7,898 nucleotides of DNA from Deltaproteobacteria bacterium RIFCSPLOWO2_12_FULL_60_16 (GCA_001798565.1 MGSR01000028.1:958-8855); one strand, 5' to 3'; counted from the stretch's first letter, positions 1 to 5,991 are shown. The notes: a model not told the origin generated them from the sequence alone. Translations and numbers: made by a program.

Positions 1-501
1 CTCCGCCTCTCCGCGCGCCACCACGGCGCCGACCCGCTCGCCCTCGATTCTCCGGCTCTTAGGCATGATCTGGTCGGCTATCCCGAGGCGCTGAAACAGC
101 TCGGTGGAGAGATAGAGGCCGCTTACGCTGGCGGAGTAGGCGATGGATTTCGCTTGCAGGAGCGCGCGTTTCAGCGCGTCCACCGAGCTGATGTCCGGCT
201 TGGGCGACCCTGCTCGTACGGCCATACCGATGGCTGAGCGCGCGAGGTGAACACGGCTTTCGGCGACAACCTTGCCGTCCTTGATCAATGCGGCAAGCGC
301 GGCGTCCGCCATAATGACAACGTCCGCGGGTTCGCCGCGTTGAAGCCGATTCGGGATGGAGTTTGCTCCCGTCCCCATGGAAGTCGCGGCGGTGACTATT
401 TTGCACTTCGTAACCAGTTCGAGTTGGGGGATGAGTTCAAGATATGCTGCCGTAAAGGCGCCTGAGGTCATAACCCTGATGTCGCGCGACATGATGCTCA
501 T
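1..501 (-). CDS. ModA-like periplasmic-binding-fold protein without signal peptide (3' part outside window)
   Basis: The first 167 residues read as a type II solute-binding protein of the molybdate-binding (ModA, SBP_bac_11) kind. It begins MSIMSRDIRVMTSGAF and has the ligand-loop-like SMGTGANSIPNRLQRGEPAD at about residues 41-60, then VVIMAD (61-66). The segment around 117-131 and GAVVARGEAE (158-167) also fit the family. Family members bind an oxyanion or small solute for an ABC importer, normally in the periplasm. Here the ATG at 501 is the only usable start: the frame runs back to a stop at 580-582 with no ATG, GTG or TTG. No hydrophobic signal peptide precedes the domain, so the product is predicted cytoplasmic, as a sensor or enzyme-like binder rather than a transporter subunit. 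The gene is divergent from the next one (84 bp between starts), and no strong Shine-Dalgarno is seen. The C-terminal part lies off the window. The family is fairly sure; the ligand is unknown. Confidence 0.82.
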   Translation of the reverse strand, partial: MSIMSRDIRVMTSGAFTAAYLELIPQLELVTKCKIVTAATSMGTGANSIPNRLQRGEPADVVIMADAALAALIKDGKVVAESRVHLARSAIGMAVRAGSPKPDISSVDALKRALLQAKSIAYSASVSGLYLSTELFQRLGIADQIMPKSRRIEGERVGAVVARGEAE

Positions 502-585
502 TGTAACCGCGGAAAATAGTTTTTGGAAGGCGCGAAAAGAGAGGCTTTTTCTGCCGGGCTGTTTGTGGTAAATTAACCGTCAATC

Positions 586-1185
586 ATGCGACGTTACGGG
601 ATCATCGTAGCCGCCCTGCTCCTGGCCTATTCCAGCGCGGCCTTCCCTGCCGATATCCTGCGCTGGACAGACGAGAAGGGAGTGGTCCATTTCACCGACA
701 ACCTGCACAATATCCCTGAAAAATTCCGCTCCAGCGTCACCAGAATCAAGGCCAAGGAAAGTCCCAGGAGTCCCGAGGCGGCAAAACCGATCGTGTTCGA
801 CAAGGCATCCGTTCCCTTCCAGAAAAAGGGCACGGTGGTGGTCGTGCCCGCGACCATCAACGAGAAGGCTACGGTCAGATTTGTCGTGGATACCGGGGCA
901 AGTTACACCATGATTTCTCAGGCGACCGCCAAGGAGCTGGAGATCGATCTGGAAAAGAAGCACCCCTCTGTTCCCTTCCAGACCGCGAACGGCACGATTC
1001 AGGCCCCGCTGGTAAGCCTCAGCTCAATAGACGTAGGCGGGCTACAGGTGAAAGACCTGACCGCCGCGGTTCACGATGTATTCCCCGACCCCAGCATCTC
1101 AGGCCTCTTGGGGCTGAACTTCCTCAGCAACTTCCGCATGGAAATCGACACCCAGAACGGGGTGTTGCACCTGGAAAGAAAGTAG
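586..1185 (+). CDS. Exported DUF4124 / retropepsin-like aspartic protease
   Basis: A 199-residue protein with a signal peptide at about residues 1-22 (MRRYGIIVAALLLAYSSAAF, then PAD). A DUF4124-type segment follows (about 24-40, RWTDEKGVVHFTDN), common in exported proteins of Gram-negative bacteria. After a charged linker (50-75) comes a single retropepsin-like domain (about 78-199): the catalytic motif VVDTGAS with Asp102-Thr103-Gly104, and the hydrophobic-Gly motif GLLGLNFL near 173-180. Clan AA proteases with one such domain act as dimers, each chain giving one Asp. Bacterial relatives are envelope proteins of mostly unknown substrate. All key residues are present, so activity is plausible. 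The ATG at 586 starts directly at the signal peptide; no clear Shine-Dalgarno is visible. It converges with the HNH gene, leaving only 13 bp between stops. The family call is firm, the biological role unknown. Confidence 0.88.
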   Translation: MRRYGIIVAALLLAYSSAAFPADILRWTDEKGVVHFTDNLHNIPEKFRSSVTRIKAKESPRSPEAAKPIVFDKASVPFQKKGTVVVVPATINEKATVRFVVDTGASYTMISQATAKELEIDLEKKHPSVPFQTANGTIQAPLVSLSSIDVGGLQVKDLTAAVHDVFPDPSISGLLGLNFLSNFRMEIDTQNGVLHLERK

Positions 1186-1190
1186 CCGCT

Positions 1191-1233
1191 GCCCCCGCTC
1201 ACCTCTGGAAATCCATGATGGAGGTGCGGGGGC
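1191..1233. terminator. Long GC-rich inverted repeat between convergent gene ends (possible bidirectional terminator)
   Basis: Arm 1 (1191-1205, GCCCCCGCTCACCTC) pairs with arm 2 (1221-1233, GAGGTGCGGGGGC) over 13 bp with a two-base TC bulge. The 15-nt loop itself starts with a small TGGA-AA-TCCA repeat. It starts 5 bp after the stop of the + gene and covers the stop of the - gene (1199-1201). No run of T follows on the + strand. On the - strand the stem is followed by a weak T-rich stretch (TACTTTCTTTCC). It suits a shared transcript end or RNA-stabilising hairpin, but is not a canonical intrinsic terminator. Confidence 0.4.
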
Positions 1234-1528
1234 TCACCACCTGCCGGACTTCCCTAAGATAGCGGCGAATATCGGCGATCAACCGGGGGCGATTAAGAAA
1301 GAGCGGCAAGAGACTGTAATTGAGGTAGTCGCCTTTAAGGACGTGACAGTCCTTGCAGCTTGCGATGACGTTCTCGGGCAGCTCCACCCCTCCCTTGGAA
1401 AGAGGAACAATGTAATCCCTGACTTTTGAATCGGATCGGCCGCCGAAATAGGAAAGCCGCTTGCCGCAATAGCTGCACAGCTTAGCGGCGGTATAAGAGT
1501 GTTTGCAGAAAGAGCTGACCTCTCCCAT
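1199..1528 (-). CDS. HNH-endonuclease-like protein with Tyr in place of the first HNH histidine
   Basis: A 109-residue protein with an HNH layout. Two zinc-ligand pairs are present: Cys18-Cys21 (CSYCGK) and Cys58-Cys61 (CKDCH). Between them lie RDYIVPLSKGG (37-47) and LPENVIASCKDC (50-61). In active members the core reads D-H-I-V-P, N and H/N. Here it reads Asp38-Tyr39, Asn53 and His62, so the usual general-base histidine is tyrosine (codon TAC, one transition from CAC). The C-terminal tail (about 68-109) is basic and shows no recognised domain. The gene lies 36 bp downstream of nrdJ on the same strand and is probably co-transcribed. The start at 1528 has a GAGG 3 nt upstream; no better start is visible. 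It may be a catalytically weak or dead nuclease, or a DNA- or RNA-binding protein. The fold is likely; nuclease activity is doubtful. Confidence 0.75.
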   Translation of the reverse strand: MGEVSSFCKHSYTAAKLCSYCGKRLSYFGGRSDSKVRDYIVPLSKGGVELPENVIASCKDCHVLKGDYLNYSLLPLFLNRPRLIADIRRYLREVRQVVSPRTSIMDFQR

Positions 1529-1564
1529 TAACCTCAGCTGTAATGCCGACCGCGGGCCCTCTGA

Positions 1565-4321
1565 TTACGAGCACCCACTGACGGCCCCGCAGTTCATACA
1601 TTTGTAGCAGGCGCCGCTGCGGATCATGATCGCCCCGCAGTCCGGGCATGGAGGAGCGTCCTGCTGATAAAGGCTCGTGACACTGCTGATCGTCGCAACC
1701 ACCGGGGCTCCCCCGCGCGGACTCTGGGGAGCCAGCGGGACGACCTTTTTGCTCACCTCTTCGGTTTCCCGCTCGGCCTTGACGATGCCGACCTCCTGCT
1801 GCGCATCGCCGTCGAGGAACTTGCTGGCGAGCCAGCGGAAGATATAATCCATGATCGATTTAGCCATCGGGATGTCCGGATTCTTGGTGAAGCCCGACGG
1901 CTCGAAGCGCATATGGCTGAACTTGTCCACGAGCACTCGCAGCGGCACCCCGTACTGCAACGCCATGGAAACAGCCGTGGCAAAGGAATCCATCAGGCCC
2001 GAGATGGTAGAGCCTTCCTTGGACATGGTGATGAAGATCTCCCCGGGCTGGCCGTCCTCGTACATCCCCGCGGTGATGTAGCCTTCGTGGCCCGCGATAT
2101 CGAATTTGTGGGTGATCGATCTCCTCTCGTCGGGAAGCTTCCGCCTCAGGGGACGGGACTCTTTCGCCTCCCCTTTCGACGCCTTCTCGTCCTTCGAGGT
2201 GTTGAGGGGCTGCGTCCGCTTGGAGCCGTCGCGGTAGATGGCCACTGCCTTCACTCCCAGCTTCCAGCCTTCGATATAGGCCTGGATGATCTCTTCCACG
2301 CTCACGTCGCTGGGCATATTGATGGTTTTGGAAATCGCGCCGGAGATGAAGGGCTGGACGGCTCCCATCATCCTCAAATGGCCCATGTAGTGGATCGAGC
2401 GGCTCCCGCTGGCGGGCTTGAACGCGCAGTCGAAGACCGGGAGATCGTCGTCTCTCAAGTGCGGCGCCCCTTCGATGGTCTCGTGCTCGTCAATGTGCTC
2501 CACGATCTCTTGAATCTGCCTCGCGTCATAACCGAGCCTCTTTAAGGCCCGCGGAACCGTATTATTGACGATCTTCAGCAGCCCGCCCCCGACCAGCTTC
2601 TTGTACTTCACCAGGGCGATATCCGGCTCGACGCCGGTAGTGTCACAGTCCATCATGAAGGCGATTGTTCCCGTGGGCGCCAGGACGGATATTTGCGAGT
2701 TCTTCACGCCGTGCCGGTCTCCGGCCTCACAGGCCAGATCCCAGACCTCTCGGGAAGCGGTCAGGAGCTCCAGGGGAACATGGGACGGAGAGATCTTGTA
2801 AGCGTGCGAACGATGCTTGTTCAGCACGCGCAGCATCGGCTGGCGGTTCACCTCGAAACCCGCGAAAGGTTCTATCCCCTCGGCCATGCGCGCGGACTGA
2901 AGGTATCCTTCCCCGGACATCAGCGCCGTGATCGCGGCCGCGTACTCCCTGCCGGCATCGGAATCGTATGGCAGTCCCAAGGACATGAGCAGGGCGCCGA
3001 GATTGGCGTAGCCCAGACCGAGCTCCCGGAAGGCATGGGCGTTGGCCGCGATCTCGGCCGTCGGGTAGGAGGCATTGTCCACCAGAATATCCTGTGCCGT
3101 GATCATGATATCGACCGCCCGCCGGAAGGCATCAACGTCGAAGATCCCGTCGTCCCGGAGAAATTTGAGCAGGTTCAACGACGCCAGGTTGCAGGCGGAG
3201 TTGTCCAGATGCATGTACTCGGAACACGGGTTGGAGGCGTTGATGCGCCCCGTAACCGAGCAGGTGTGCCAGTCGTTTATCGTGGTATCGAACTGCATTC
3301 CCGGATCGCCGCAGAAATAGGTCCCTTCGGCGATCACGCGGAGCAAATCGCGGGCCTTATAGGTGTCGCACACCTCGCCGCTGGTGACGTAGCGCGTCTT
3401 CCACTCCCGGTCCTCGACCACCGCCTGCATAAACTCATCGGTCACCCGAACCGAGTTGTTGGCGTTCTGAAAGAAAACGCTGCCGTAGGCCGGTCCGTCA
3501 AGGCTCGAATCGTATCCGGCCTCGATCAAGGCCCACGCCTTTTTTTCTTCTTCGACCTTGCACTTGATGAATTCCATGACGTCGGGGTGATCGATGTTGA
3601 GAACAACCATCTTCGCAGCCCGCCGGGTCTTCCCGCCGGACTTGATGACCCCGGCGGAGGCGTCCGCGGCCTTCATGAACGAGACCGGCCCGGAAGCAGT
3701 GCCGCCGCCGGCCAGTTGCTCCTTAGAGGAGCGGATTTTCGAGAGGTTGACGCCGGAGCCTGACCCCCCCTTGAAGATAACGCCTTCCTTCCGGTACCAA
3801 TCCAGGATCGACTCCATCGTATCTTCTACGGCCAGGATGAAGCAGGCCGAACATTGCGGCTTTTCCTCTATGCCGCAGTTGAACCAAACGGGGCTGTTAA
3901 AACAGGCTTTTTGATGGAGGAGAATATGAGTCAACTCATCGGCGAAGACCCGGGCGTTCTCCTCGCCCGCAAAGTAGCCGTCCGCCCTACCCCACCCGGT
4001 CACAGTGTCGACTACCCTGCTGATCAACTGGCGCACGCTATGTTCCCTCTGTGGGCCGCCCAAAGGACCGCGAAAATACTTGGAGACCACCACATTGGTA
4101 GCCATTTGAGACCACGTCTTGGGAATTTCCACGTTGGTCTGCTCGAAGACCACCTTGCCTTTTTCGTTGACGATCGCCGCCGTTCGGTTTTCCCATTCAA
4201 TCTCATCATAGGGGCTGCTCTGGACACGGGTGAAATAGCGCTCCAACTTGAGCCCGCTTCCAACCTTCGACTCCGCCCGCGCGACCTTTTCCTCAGCGAC
4301 CCTTGATGCCGTGGTAGCCAT
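1565..4321 (-). CDS. nrdJ: Class II, adenosylcobalamin-dependent ribonucleoside-diphosphate reductase
   Basis: 918 residues. It reduces ribonucleotides to deoxyribonucleotides in the cytoplasm, using adenosylcobalamin to generate the thiyl radical, so it needs neither oxygen nor a second radical subunit. Family hallmarks are visible. SACF with Cys160 is the first redox cysteine. ASNPCSEY (362-369) supplies Asn364, thiyl Cys366 and Glu368. SACNLASLNL (375-384) supplies the second redox Cys377. APTGTIAFMM (548-557) is the phosphate-binding loop. A basic, low-complexity linker (about 700-735) precedes a TSCPD-type domain (about 738-815). The end is a cysteine-rich zinc-ribbon-like tail (Cys892, 895, 905, 908, 911, 917), typical of long NrdJ proteins. 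No N-terminal ATP cone, intein or frameshift is seen. It is divergent from dciA across a 401-bp regulatory region and followed by the HNH gene. NrdR control is likely from the upstream sites. Identification is very secure. Confidence 0.97.
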   Translation of the reverse strand: MATTASRVAEEKVARAESKVGSGLKLERYFTRVQSSPYDEIEWENRTAAIVNEKGKVVFEQTNVEIPKTWSQMATNVVVSKYFRGPLGGPQREHSVRQLISRVVDTVTGWGRADGYFAGEENARVFADELTHILLHQKACFNSPVWFNCGIEEKPQCSACFILAVEDTMESILDWYRKEGVIFKGGSGSGVNLSKIRSSKEQLAGGGTASGPVSFMKAADASAGVIKSGGKTRRAAKMVVLNIDHPDVMEFIKCKVEEEKKAWALIEAGYDSSLDGPAYGSVFFQNANNSVRVTDEFMQAVVEDREWKTRYVTSGEVCDTYKARDLLRVIAEGTYFCGDPGMQFDTTINDWHTCSVTGRINASNPCSEYMHLDNSACNLASLNLLKFLRDDGIFDVDAFRRAVDIMITAQDILVDNASYPTAEIAANAHAFRELGLGYANLGALLMSLGLPYDSDAGREYAAAITALMSGEGYLQSARMAEGIEPFAGFEVNRQPMLRVLNKHRSHAYKISPSHVPLELLTASREVWDLACEAGDRHGVKNSQISVLAPTGTIAFMMDCDTTGVEPDIALVKYKKLVGGGLLKIVNNTVPRALKRLGYDARQIQEIVEHIDEHETIEGAPHLRDDDLPVFDCAFKPASGSRSIHYMGHLRMMGAVQPFISGAISKTINMPSDVSVEEIIQAYIEGWKLGVKAVAIYRDGSKRTQPLNTSKDEKASKGEAKESRPLRRKLPDERRSITHKFDIAGHEGYITAGMYEDGQPGEIFITMSKEGSTISGLMDSFATAVSMALQYGVPLRVLVDKFSHMRFEPSGFTKNPDIPMAKSIMDYIFRWLASKFLDGDAQQEVGIVKAERETEEVSKKVVPLAPQSPRGGAPVVATISSVTSLYQQDAPPCPDCGAIMIRSGACYKCMNCGAVSGCS

Positions 4322-4323
4322 GT

Positions 4324-4336
4324 CCCCTCTTCTCCT
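4324..4336 (-). promoter_or_regulatory. Ribosome binding site of nrdJ
   Basis: On the - strand the purine-rich leader reads AGGAGAAGAGGGG just before ACATG. AGGAG (4332-4336) ends 10 nt before the ATG at 4321, and a second GAGGGG (4324-4329) lies 2 nt before it. This supports the ATG at 4321 as the start. Confidence 0.7.
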
Positions 4337-4375
4337 TTCTCAAACTCTCCCCATGACGAGTAATTCTAAAACGAC

Positions 4376-4389
4376 ATTATATTATTATA
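4376..4389 (-). promoter_or_regulatory. Possible second nrdJ -10 region (two TATAAT hexamers)
   Basis: On the - strand two perfect TATAAT hexamers (4384-4389 and 4376-4381) sit 55-68 bp upstream of the nrdJ start. No good -35 is found 16-18 bp further upstream, so this may be only an AT-rich spacer. An ACACAGTAT half-site resembling an NrdR half-box lies at 4400-4408. Confidence 0.3.
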
Positions 4390-4421
4390 GATGATTATGA
4401 TACTGTGTTCTGGTCACGGGC

Positions 4422-4437
4422 AGCTGTTCGAGCAGCT
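4422..4437. repeat. 16-bp near-palindrome in the nrdJ leader
   Basis: AGCTGTTCGAGCAGCT matches its own reverse complement at 14 of 16 positions. It lies about 100 bp upstream of the nrdJ start, inside the predicted leader. It could be an operator or an RNA hairpin; no known regulator is recognised. Confidence 0.4.
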
Positions 4438-4478
4438 CGCCCGAGTGAAAAATTAAGCAGCAAATCTACAGAGATAAA

Positions 4479-4525
4479 CTCCATCATTTTGTGCCGCTCG
4501 CATTATGGACCACCACATCTTGTGT
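4479..4525 (-). promoter_or_regulatory. Tandem NrdR-box-like sites over the nrdJ promoter
   Basis: On the - strand ACACAAGATGTGGTGG (4510-4525) matches 12 of 16 positions of the NrdR box as I recall it (ACACWATATATWGTGT). GCACAAAATGATGGAG (4479-4494) matches 9 of 16, mostly in the left half. The gap is 15 bp, so the boxes repeat every 31 bp, about three helical turns, which is the spacing usual for paired NrdR boxes. The first lies between the -35 and -10, the second just past the expected transcription start. NrdR is the ATP/dATP-sensing repressor of ribonucleotide reductase genes. Position and spacing support the call more than sequence identity does. Confidence 0.55.
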
Positions 4526-4531
4526 TGTCAA
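4502..4531 (-). promoter_or_regulatory. Sigma70-type promoter of nrdJ
   Basis: On the - strand a perfect -35 TTGACA (4526-4531) and a 5/6 -10 CATAAT (4502-4507) are separated by 18 bp. Transcription would start near 4495, giving a leader of about 170 nt before nrdJ. Directly upstream of the -35 is an A/T-tract palindrome that could serve as an UP element. Confidence 0.65.
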
Positions 4532-4545
4532 GAAAAATTTTTCTT
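4530..4545. repeat. Perfect 16-bp A/T palindrome next to the nrdJ -35
   Basis: AAGAAAAATTTTTCTT is a perfect palindrome abutting the -35 hexamer. Phased A and T tracts at this position fit an UP element for RNA polymerase alpha subunits or a bent, easily melted segment. It could not act as a strong terminator because the stem is all weak pairs. Confidence 0.5.
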
Positions 4546-4627
4546 TTTCTGTGGATTTCTCCCGTGTTCTCAAAAGAGCCAGTAAAATCACCTGCTTTGC
4601 AGTATCGCTCCTTCGCTATCCCAAACT

Positions 4628-4646
4628 AATCAACAGCTTATCCACT
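4628..4646 (+). promoter_or_regulatory. IHF-consensus site overlapping a DnaA-like box
   Basis: AATCAACAGCTTA (4628-4640) fits every fixed position of the IHF consensus WATCAANNNNTTR. It shares its last three bases with TTATCCACT (4638-4646), which matches 8 of 9 positions of the DnaA box TTWTNCACA. Further DnaA-like boxes on the other strand are TTTTTCACT (4444-4452, 8/9) and AAATCCACA (4550-4558, 7/9). Binding is inferred only; the sites could regulate nrdJ, dciA, or be part of a replication-related element. Confidence 0.35.
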
Positions 4647-4670
4647 GATTTGATAACGGGATTTTATCAG
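4645..4670. repeat. Nested inverted repeat upstream of dciA
   Basis: TGATAA (4651-4656) and TTATCA (4664-4669) form a 6-bp inverted repeat around a 7-bp spacer. CTGAT (4645-4649) and ATCAG (4666-4670) give an alternative outer pairing. It sits 54-78 bp before the dciA start, where an operator or promoter would be expected. A TTGATA hexamer at 4650-4655 is a possible -35, with no convincing -10. Confidence 0.35.
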
Positions 4671-4722
4671 AATTTTTCGTTATTGTCATCTCGCCCCTCC
4701 CTGTGGTAGCGTTGTCTGCGAT

Positions 4723-5193
4723 ATGCGGAAGGAAACATCCCGAATAGAGAGGCTCGGAGATATTCTGGGCAGATCTCTCAAGCGACTGGAGCTGTCTCCG
4801 AGACTCGGGGAGTATGAGGTATGGCCCATTTGGAACTCGACGGTGGGCGCTACTATCGCGCGCAATGCCCAGCCGGAAAAGATCCGCAACGGCACTCTGT
4901 TTGTTAAGGTTGCCAGCTCCACCTGGATGCAAGAGCTGCAGTACATGAAGGACGTGATTTCGGAAAAGCTCAATGACAGCCTCGGGAGAGCGGTTGTCAA
5001 GAACATCTTTTTCTACGTGGGAACATTGGACGACAAAACGCCCAGCCCGAGAAGCCAGGAAACCTCCGCCTCCGACTCCCCGGCGAGGGAGTCGCGGCTT
5101 GACGAAGAAGAGCTCCATTCGGTGAAAAATCCCGAGATCCGGCGGGCCCTGAAAAGACTCTACGCCGTGCGCTCCCGCAAGGGACGAAAATAG
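4723..5193 (+). CDS. dciA: DciA-like (DUF721) probable replicative helicase loader
   Basis: 156 residues. The N-terminal 100 are a clear DUF721/DciA domain: LGDILGRSLKRLELSPRL (11-28), YEVWPIWNSTVGATIARNAQ (31-50, with the conserved W and VG), then IRNGTLFVKVASSTWMQEL (54-72) and VVKNIFFYVG (91-100). DciA is the ancestral bacterial loader of the DnaB helicase, used where DnaC or DnaI is absent. Residues 101-130 are a polar, probably disordered linker. The tail (135-156) is basic and helical-looking (NPEIRRALKRLYAVRSRKGRK region), suiting a DnaB- or DNA-contacting element. The ATG at 4723 is the first start in frame, although no clear Shine-Dalgarno precedes it. The gene is divergent from nrdJ and converges with trmN6, with 8 bp between stops. 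The family is very likely; the loader role is inferred from characterised relatives. Confidence 0.9.
   Translation: MRKETSRIERLGDILGRSLKRLELSPRLGEYEVWPIWNSTVGATIARNAQPEKIRNGTLFVKVASSTWMQELQYMKDVISEKLNDSLGRAVVKNIFFYVGTLDDKTPSPRSQETSASDSPARESRLDEEELHSVKNPEIRRALKRLYAVRSRKGRK
5073..5094. repeat. Perfect 8-bp stem inverted repeat inside dciA
   Basis: CGACTCCC (5073-5080) and GGGAGTCG (5087-5094) flank a 6-nt loop, within the codons for the disordered linker of DciA (SDSPARESR). It is GC-rich but has no following T tract, so a terminator is unlikely. It could fold in the mRNA or simply reflect low constraint on the linker. Confidence 0.4.
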
Positions 5194-5201
5194 CGCGCCC
5201 C

Positions 5202-5963
5202 CTACTCTCCAAGCACGGCCTTCATTTCCCGCGTATATTTCCTGTCGCGCGTGTACACCACCAGCGGGGGAAGGATCTTAAGCTCCGTCCCGGCTCCCTT
5301 GATCCCCTCTGCCAGCGCGAGCGTCGCCGCCGACGCCTTGTAGGAGTGAACCAGCCTCAGGCGTTTAGGCTCTATTTCTTCCTGTCTCATGGTCTTCAGC
5401 AGATCCACCATTCGGGTGGCCGGGTAGACCAAGGCCATATGTCCGCCGCGGCGCAGCAAATAGGATCCAGCGCGGATAAAGTCCGCCAGACTCGCCCTGA
5501 CTTCGTGGCGGGCGATACGCTTTTCCGCATCCGGGTTCACCCGCCCGGTGGCCGGTTTCCGGTAGGGCGGATTGCAGACGACGGCGGCAACGCTTTCAGG
5601 GGGAAGCACCTCCTTCACCGAGCAGACGTCTCCCCGCAGGATCTTCACCCGCTCTTCCAGGCGATTCAGATTCACATTCCTGAGGGCGCGCCGCACCATT
5701 TCCTCCTGCAGCTCCATTCCGACAATTTCTACGGCGGGGTGAAGACGGGCGAGAATCAGCGGGATCACGCCGTTCCCCGTGCCCAGATCGATGACCCTGT
5801 CGCTGCCGCGGATAGTCGCAAAATGGCCGAGCAGCACGGCGTCGAGCGAGAACCGATAGCCCCTCTTGGCCTGGATGATCCGGAGTTTGCCGTGAAACAG
5901 GGTGTCCACGGTTTCCTCGGGCGAGGTCGCCGGGCCTTTCGTCTTTCCCTTGCAAAATGTCAT
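5202..5963 (-). CDS. trmN6: TrmN6/YfiC-type tRNA (adenine-N6)-methyltransferase
   Basis: 253 residues with a Rossmann SAM-dependent methyltransferase domain. GYRFSLDAVLLGHFA (35-49) is the typical YfiC/TrmN6 opening. DLGTGNGVIPL (59-69) is SAM motif I, GMELQEEMV (82-90) holds the acidic residue that contacts SAM, and NPPY (131-134) is the catalytic motif of amino-group methyltransferases. Family members modify A37 of tRNA1(Val) in E. coli; target identity here is inferred. The C-terminal third (165-253) keeps the family pattern RGGHMALVYPATR. The ATG at 5963 has no Shine-Dalgarno. A TAATAT hexamer at 5972-5977 is close enough that the transcript may be nearly leaderless. The gene is divergent from mlaE and convergent with dciA. 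Other small-molecule or protein targets are possible, but an N6-adenine methyltransferase is the best reading. Confidence 0.87.
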   Translation of the reverse strand: MTFCKGKTKGPATSPEETVDTLFHGKLRIIQAKRGYRFSLDAVLLGHFATIRGSDRVIDLGTGNGVIPLILARLHPAVEIVGMELQEEMVRRALRNVNLNRLEERVKILRGDVCSVKEVLPPESVAAVVCNPPYRKPATGRVNPDAEKRIARHEVRASLADFIRAGSYLLRRGGHMALVYPATRMVDLLKTMRQEEIEPKRLRLVHSYKASAATLALAEGIKGAGTELKILPPLVVYTRDRKYTREMKAVLGE

Positions 5964-5976
5964 GGTTTTTTATATT

Positions 5977-5991
5977 AGCGGTGGAGCCGCT
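5977..5991. repeat. Short inverted repeat between trmN6 and mlaE starts
   Basis: AGCGG (5977-5981) and CCGCT (5987-5991) flank a 5-nt spacer in the 52-bp divergent gap. A TATATT hexamer (5971-5976) abuts it and may be the -10 of the mla operon, with TTGCAA (5950-5955) at a short 15-bp spacing. It could be an operator for both genes; the evidence is weak. Confidence 0.3.

Larger units (their letters stand above)
4322..4722. other. AT-rich divergent regulatory region between nrdJ and dciA
   Basis: 401 bp without a credible gene, clearly richer in A/T than the coding sequence on either side. Short open frames here lack ribosome sites and protein-like composition. It contains a strong nrdJ-strand promoter, two NrdR-box-like sites, several palindromes, one full IHF-consensus match and three DnaA-box-like sequences, each listed separately. 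No cobalamin-riboswitch B12 box (GCC-ACTG type element) is recognisable on the nrdJ leader. Confidence 0.7.

Noticed and set aside
2693..3763. 356-residue open frame on the + strand inside nrdJ
   Set aside because: It is antisense to highly conserved nrdJ codons, has no ribosome site and shows a composition typical of a high-GC shadow frame.
4385..4408. A further NrdR box pair close to nrdJ (ACACAGTAT half and an ATATAATGT half)
   Set aside because: Each reaches only about 9/16 as a full box and they are 19 bp apart start to start, not 31-32. The AT-rich composition explains the matches.
4322..4500. Cobalamin riboswitch in the nrdJ leader
   Set aside because: Expected for some B12-related genes, and the leader is long enough, but no B12-box core or matching stem set is recognisable on the nrdJ strand.
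4405..4709. Two short + strand open frames in the intergenic region
   Set aside because: Neither has a ribosome site or protein-like pattern, and both run across the predicted promoter and binding sites.
5073..5094. Intrinsic terminator inside dciA
   Set aside because: The stem is perfect but about 100 bp before the stop codon, and no T tract follows on either strand.
4630..5118. 162-residue - strand frame over dciA
   Set aside because: It is antisense to a clear DUF721 domain, with no family resemblance and no start signal.
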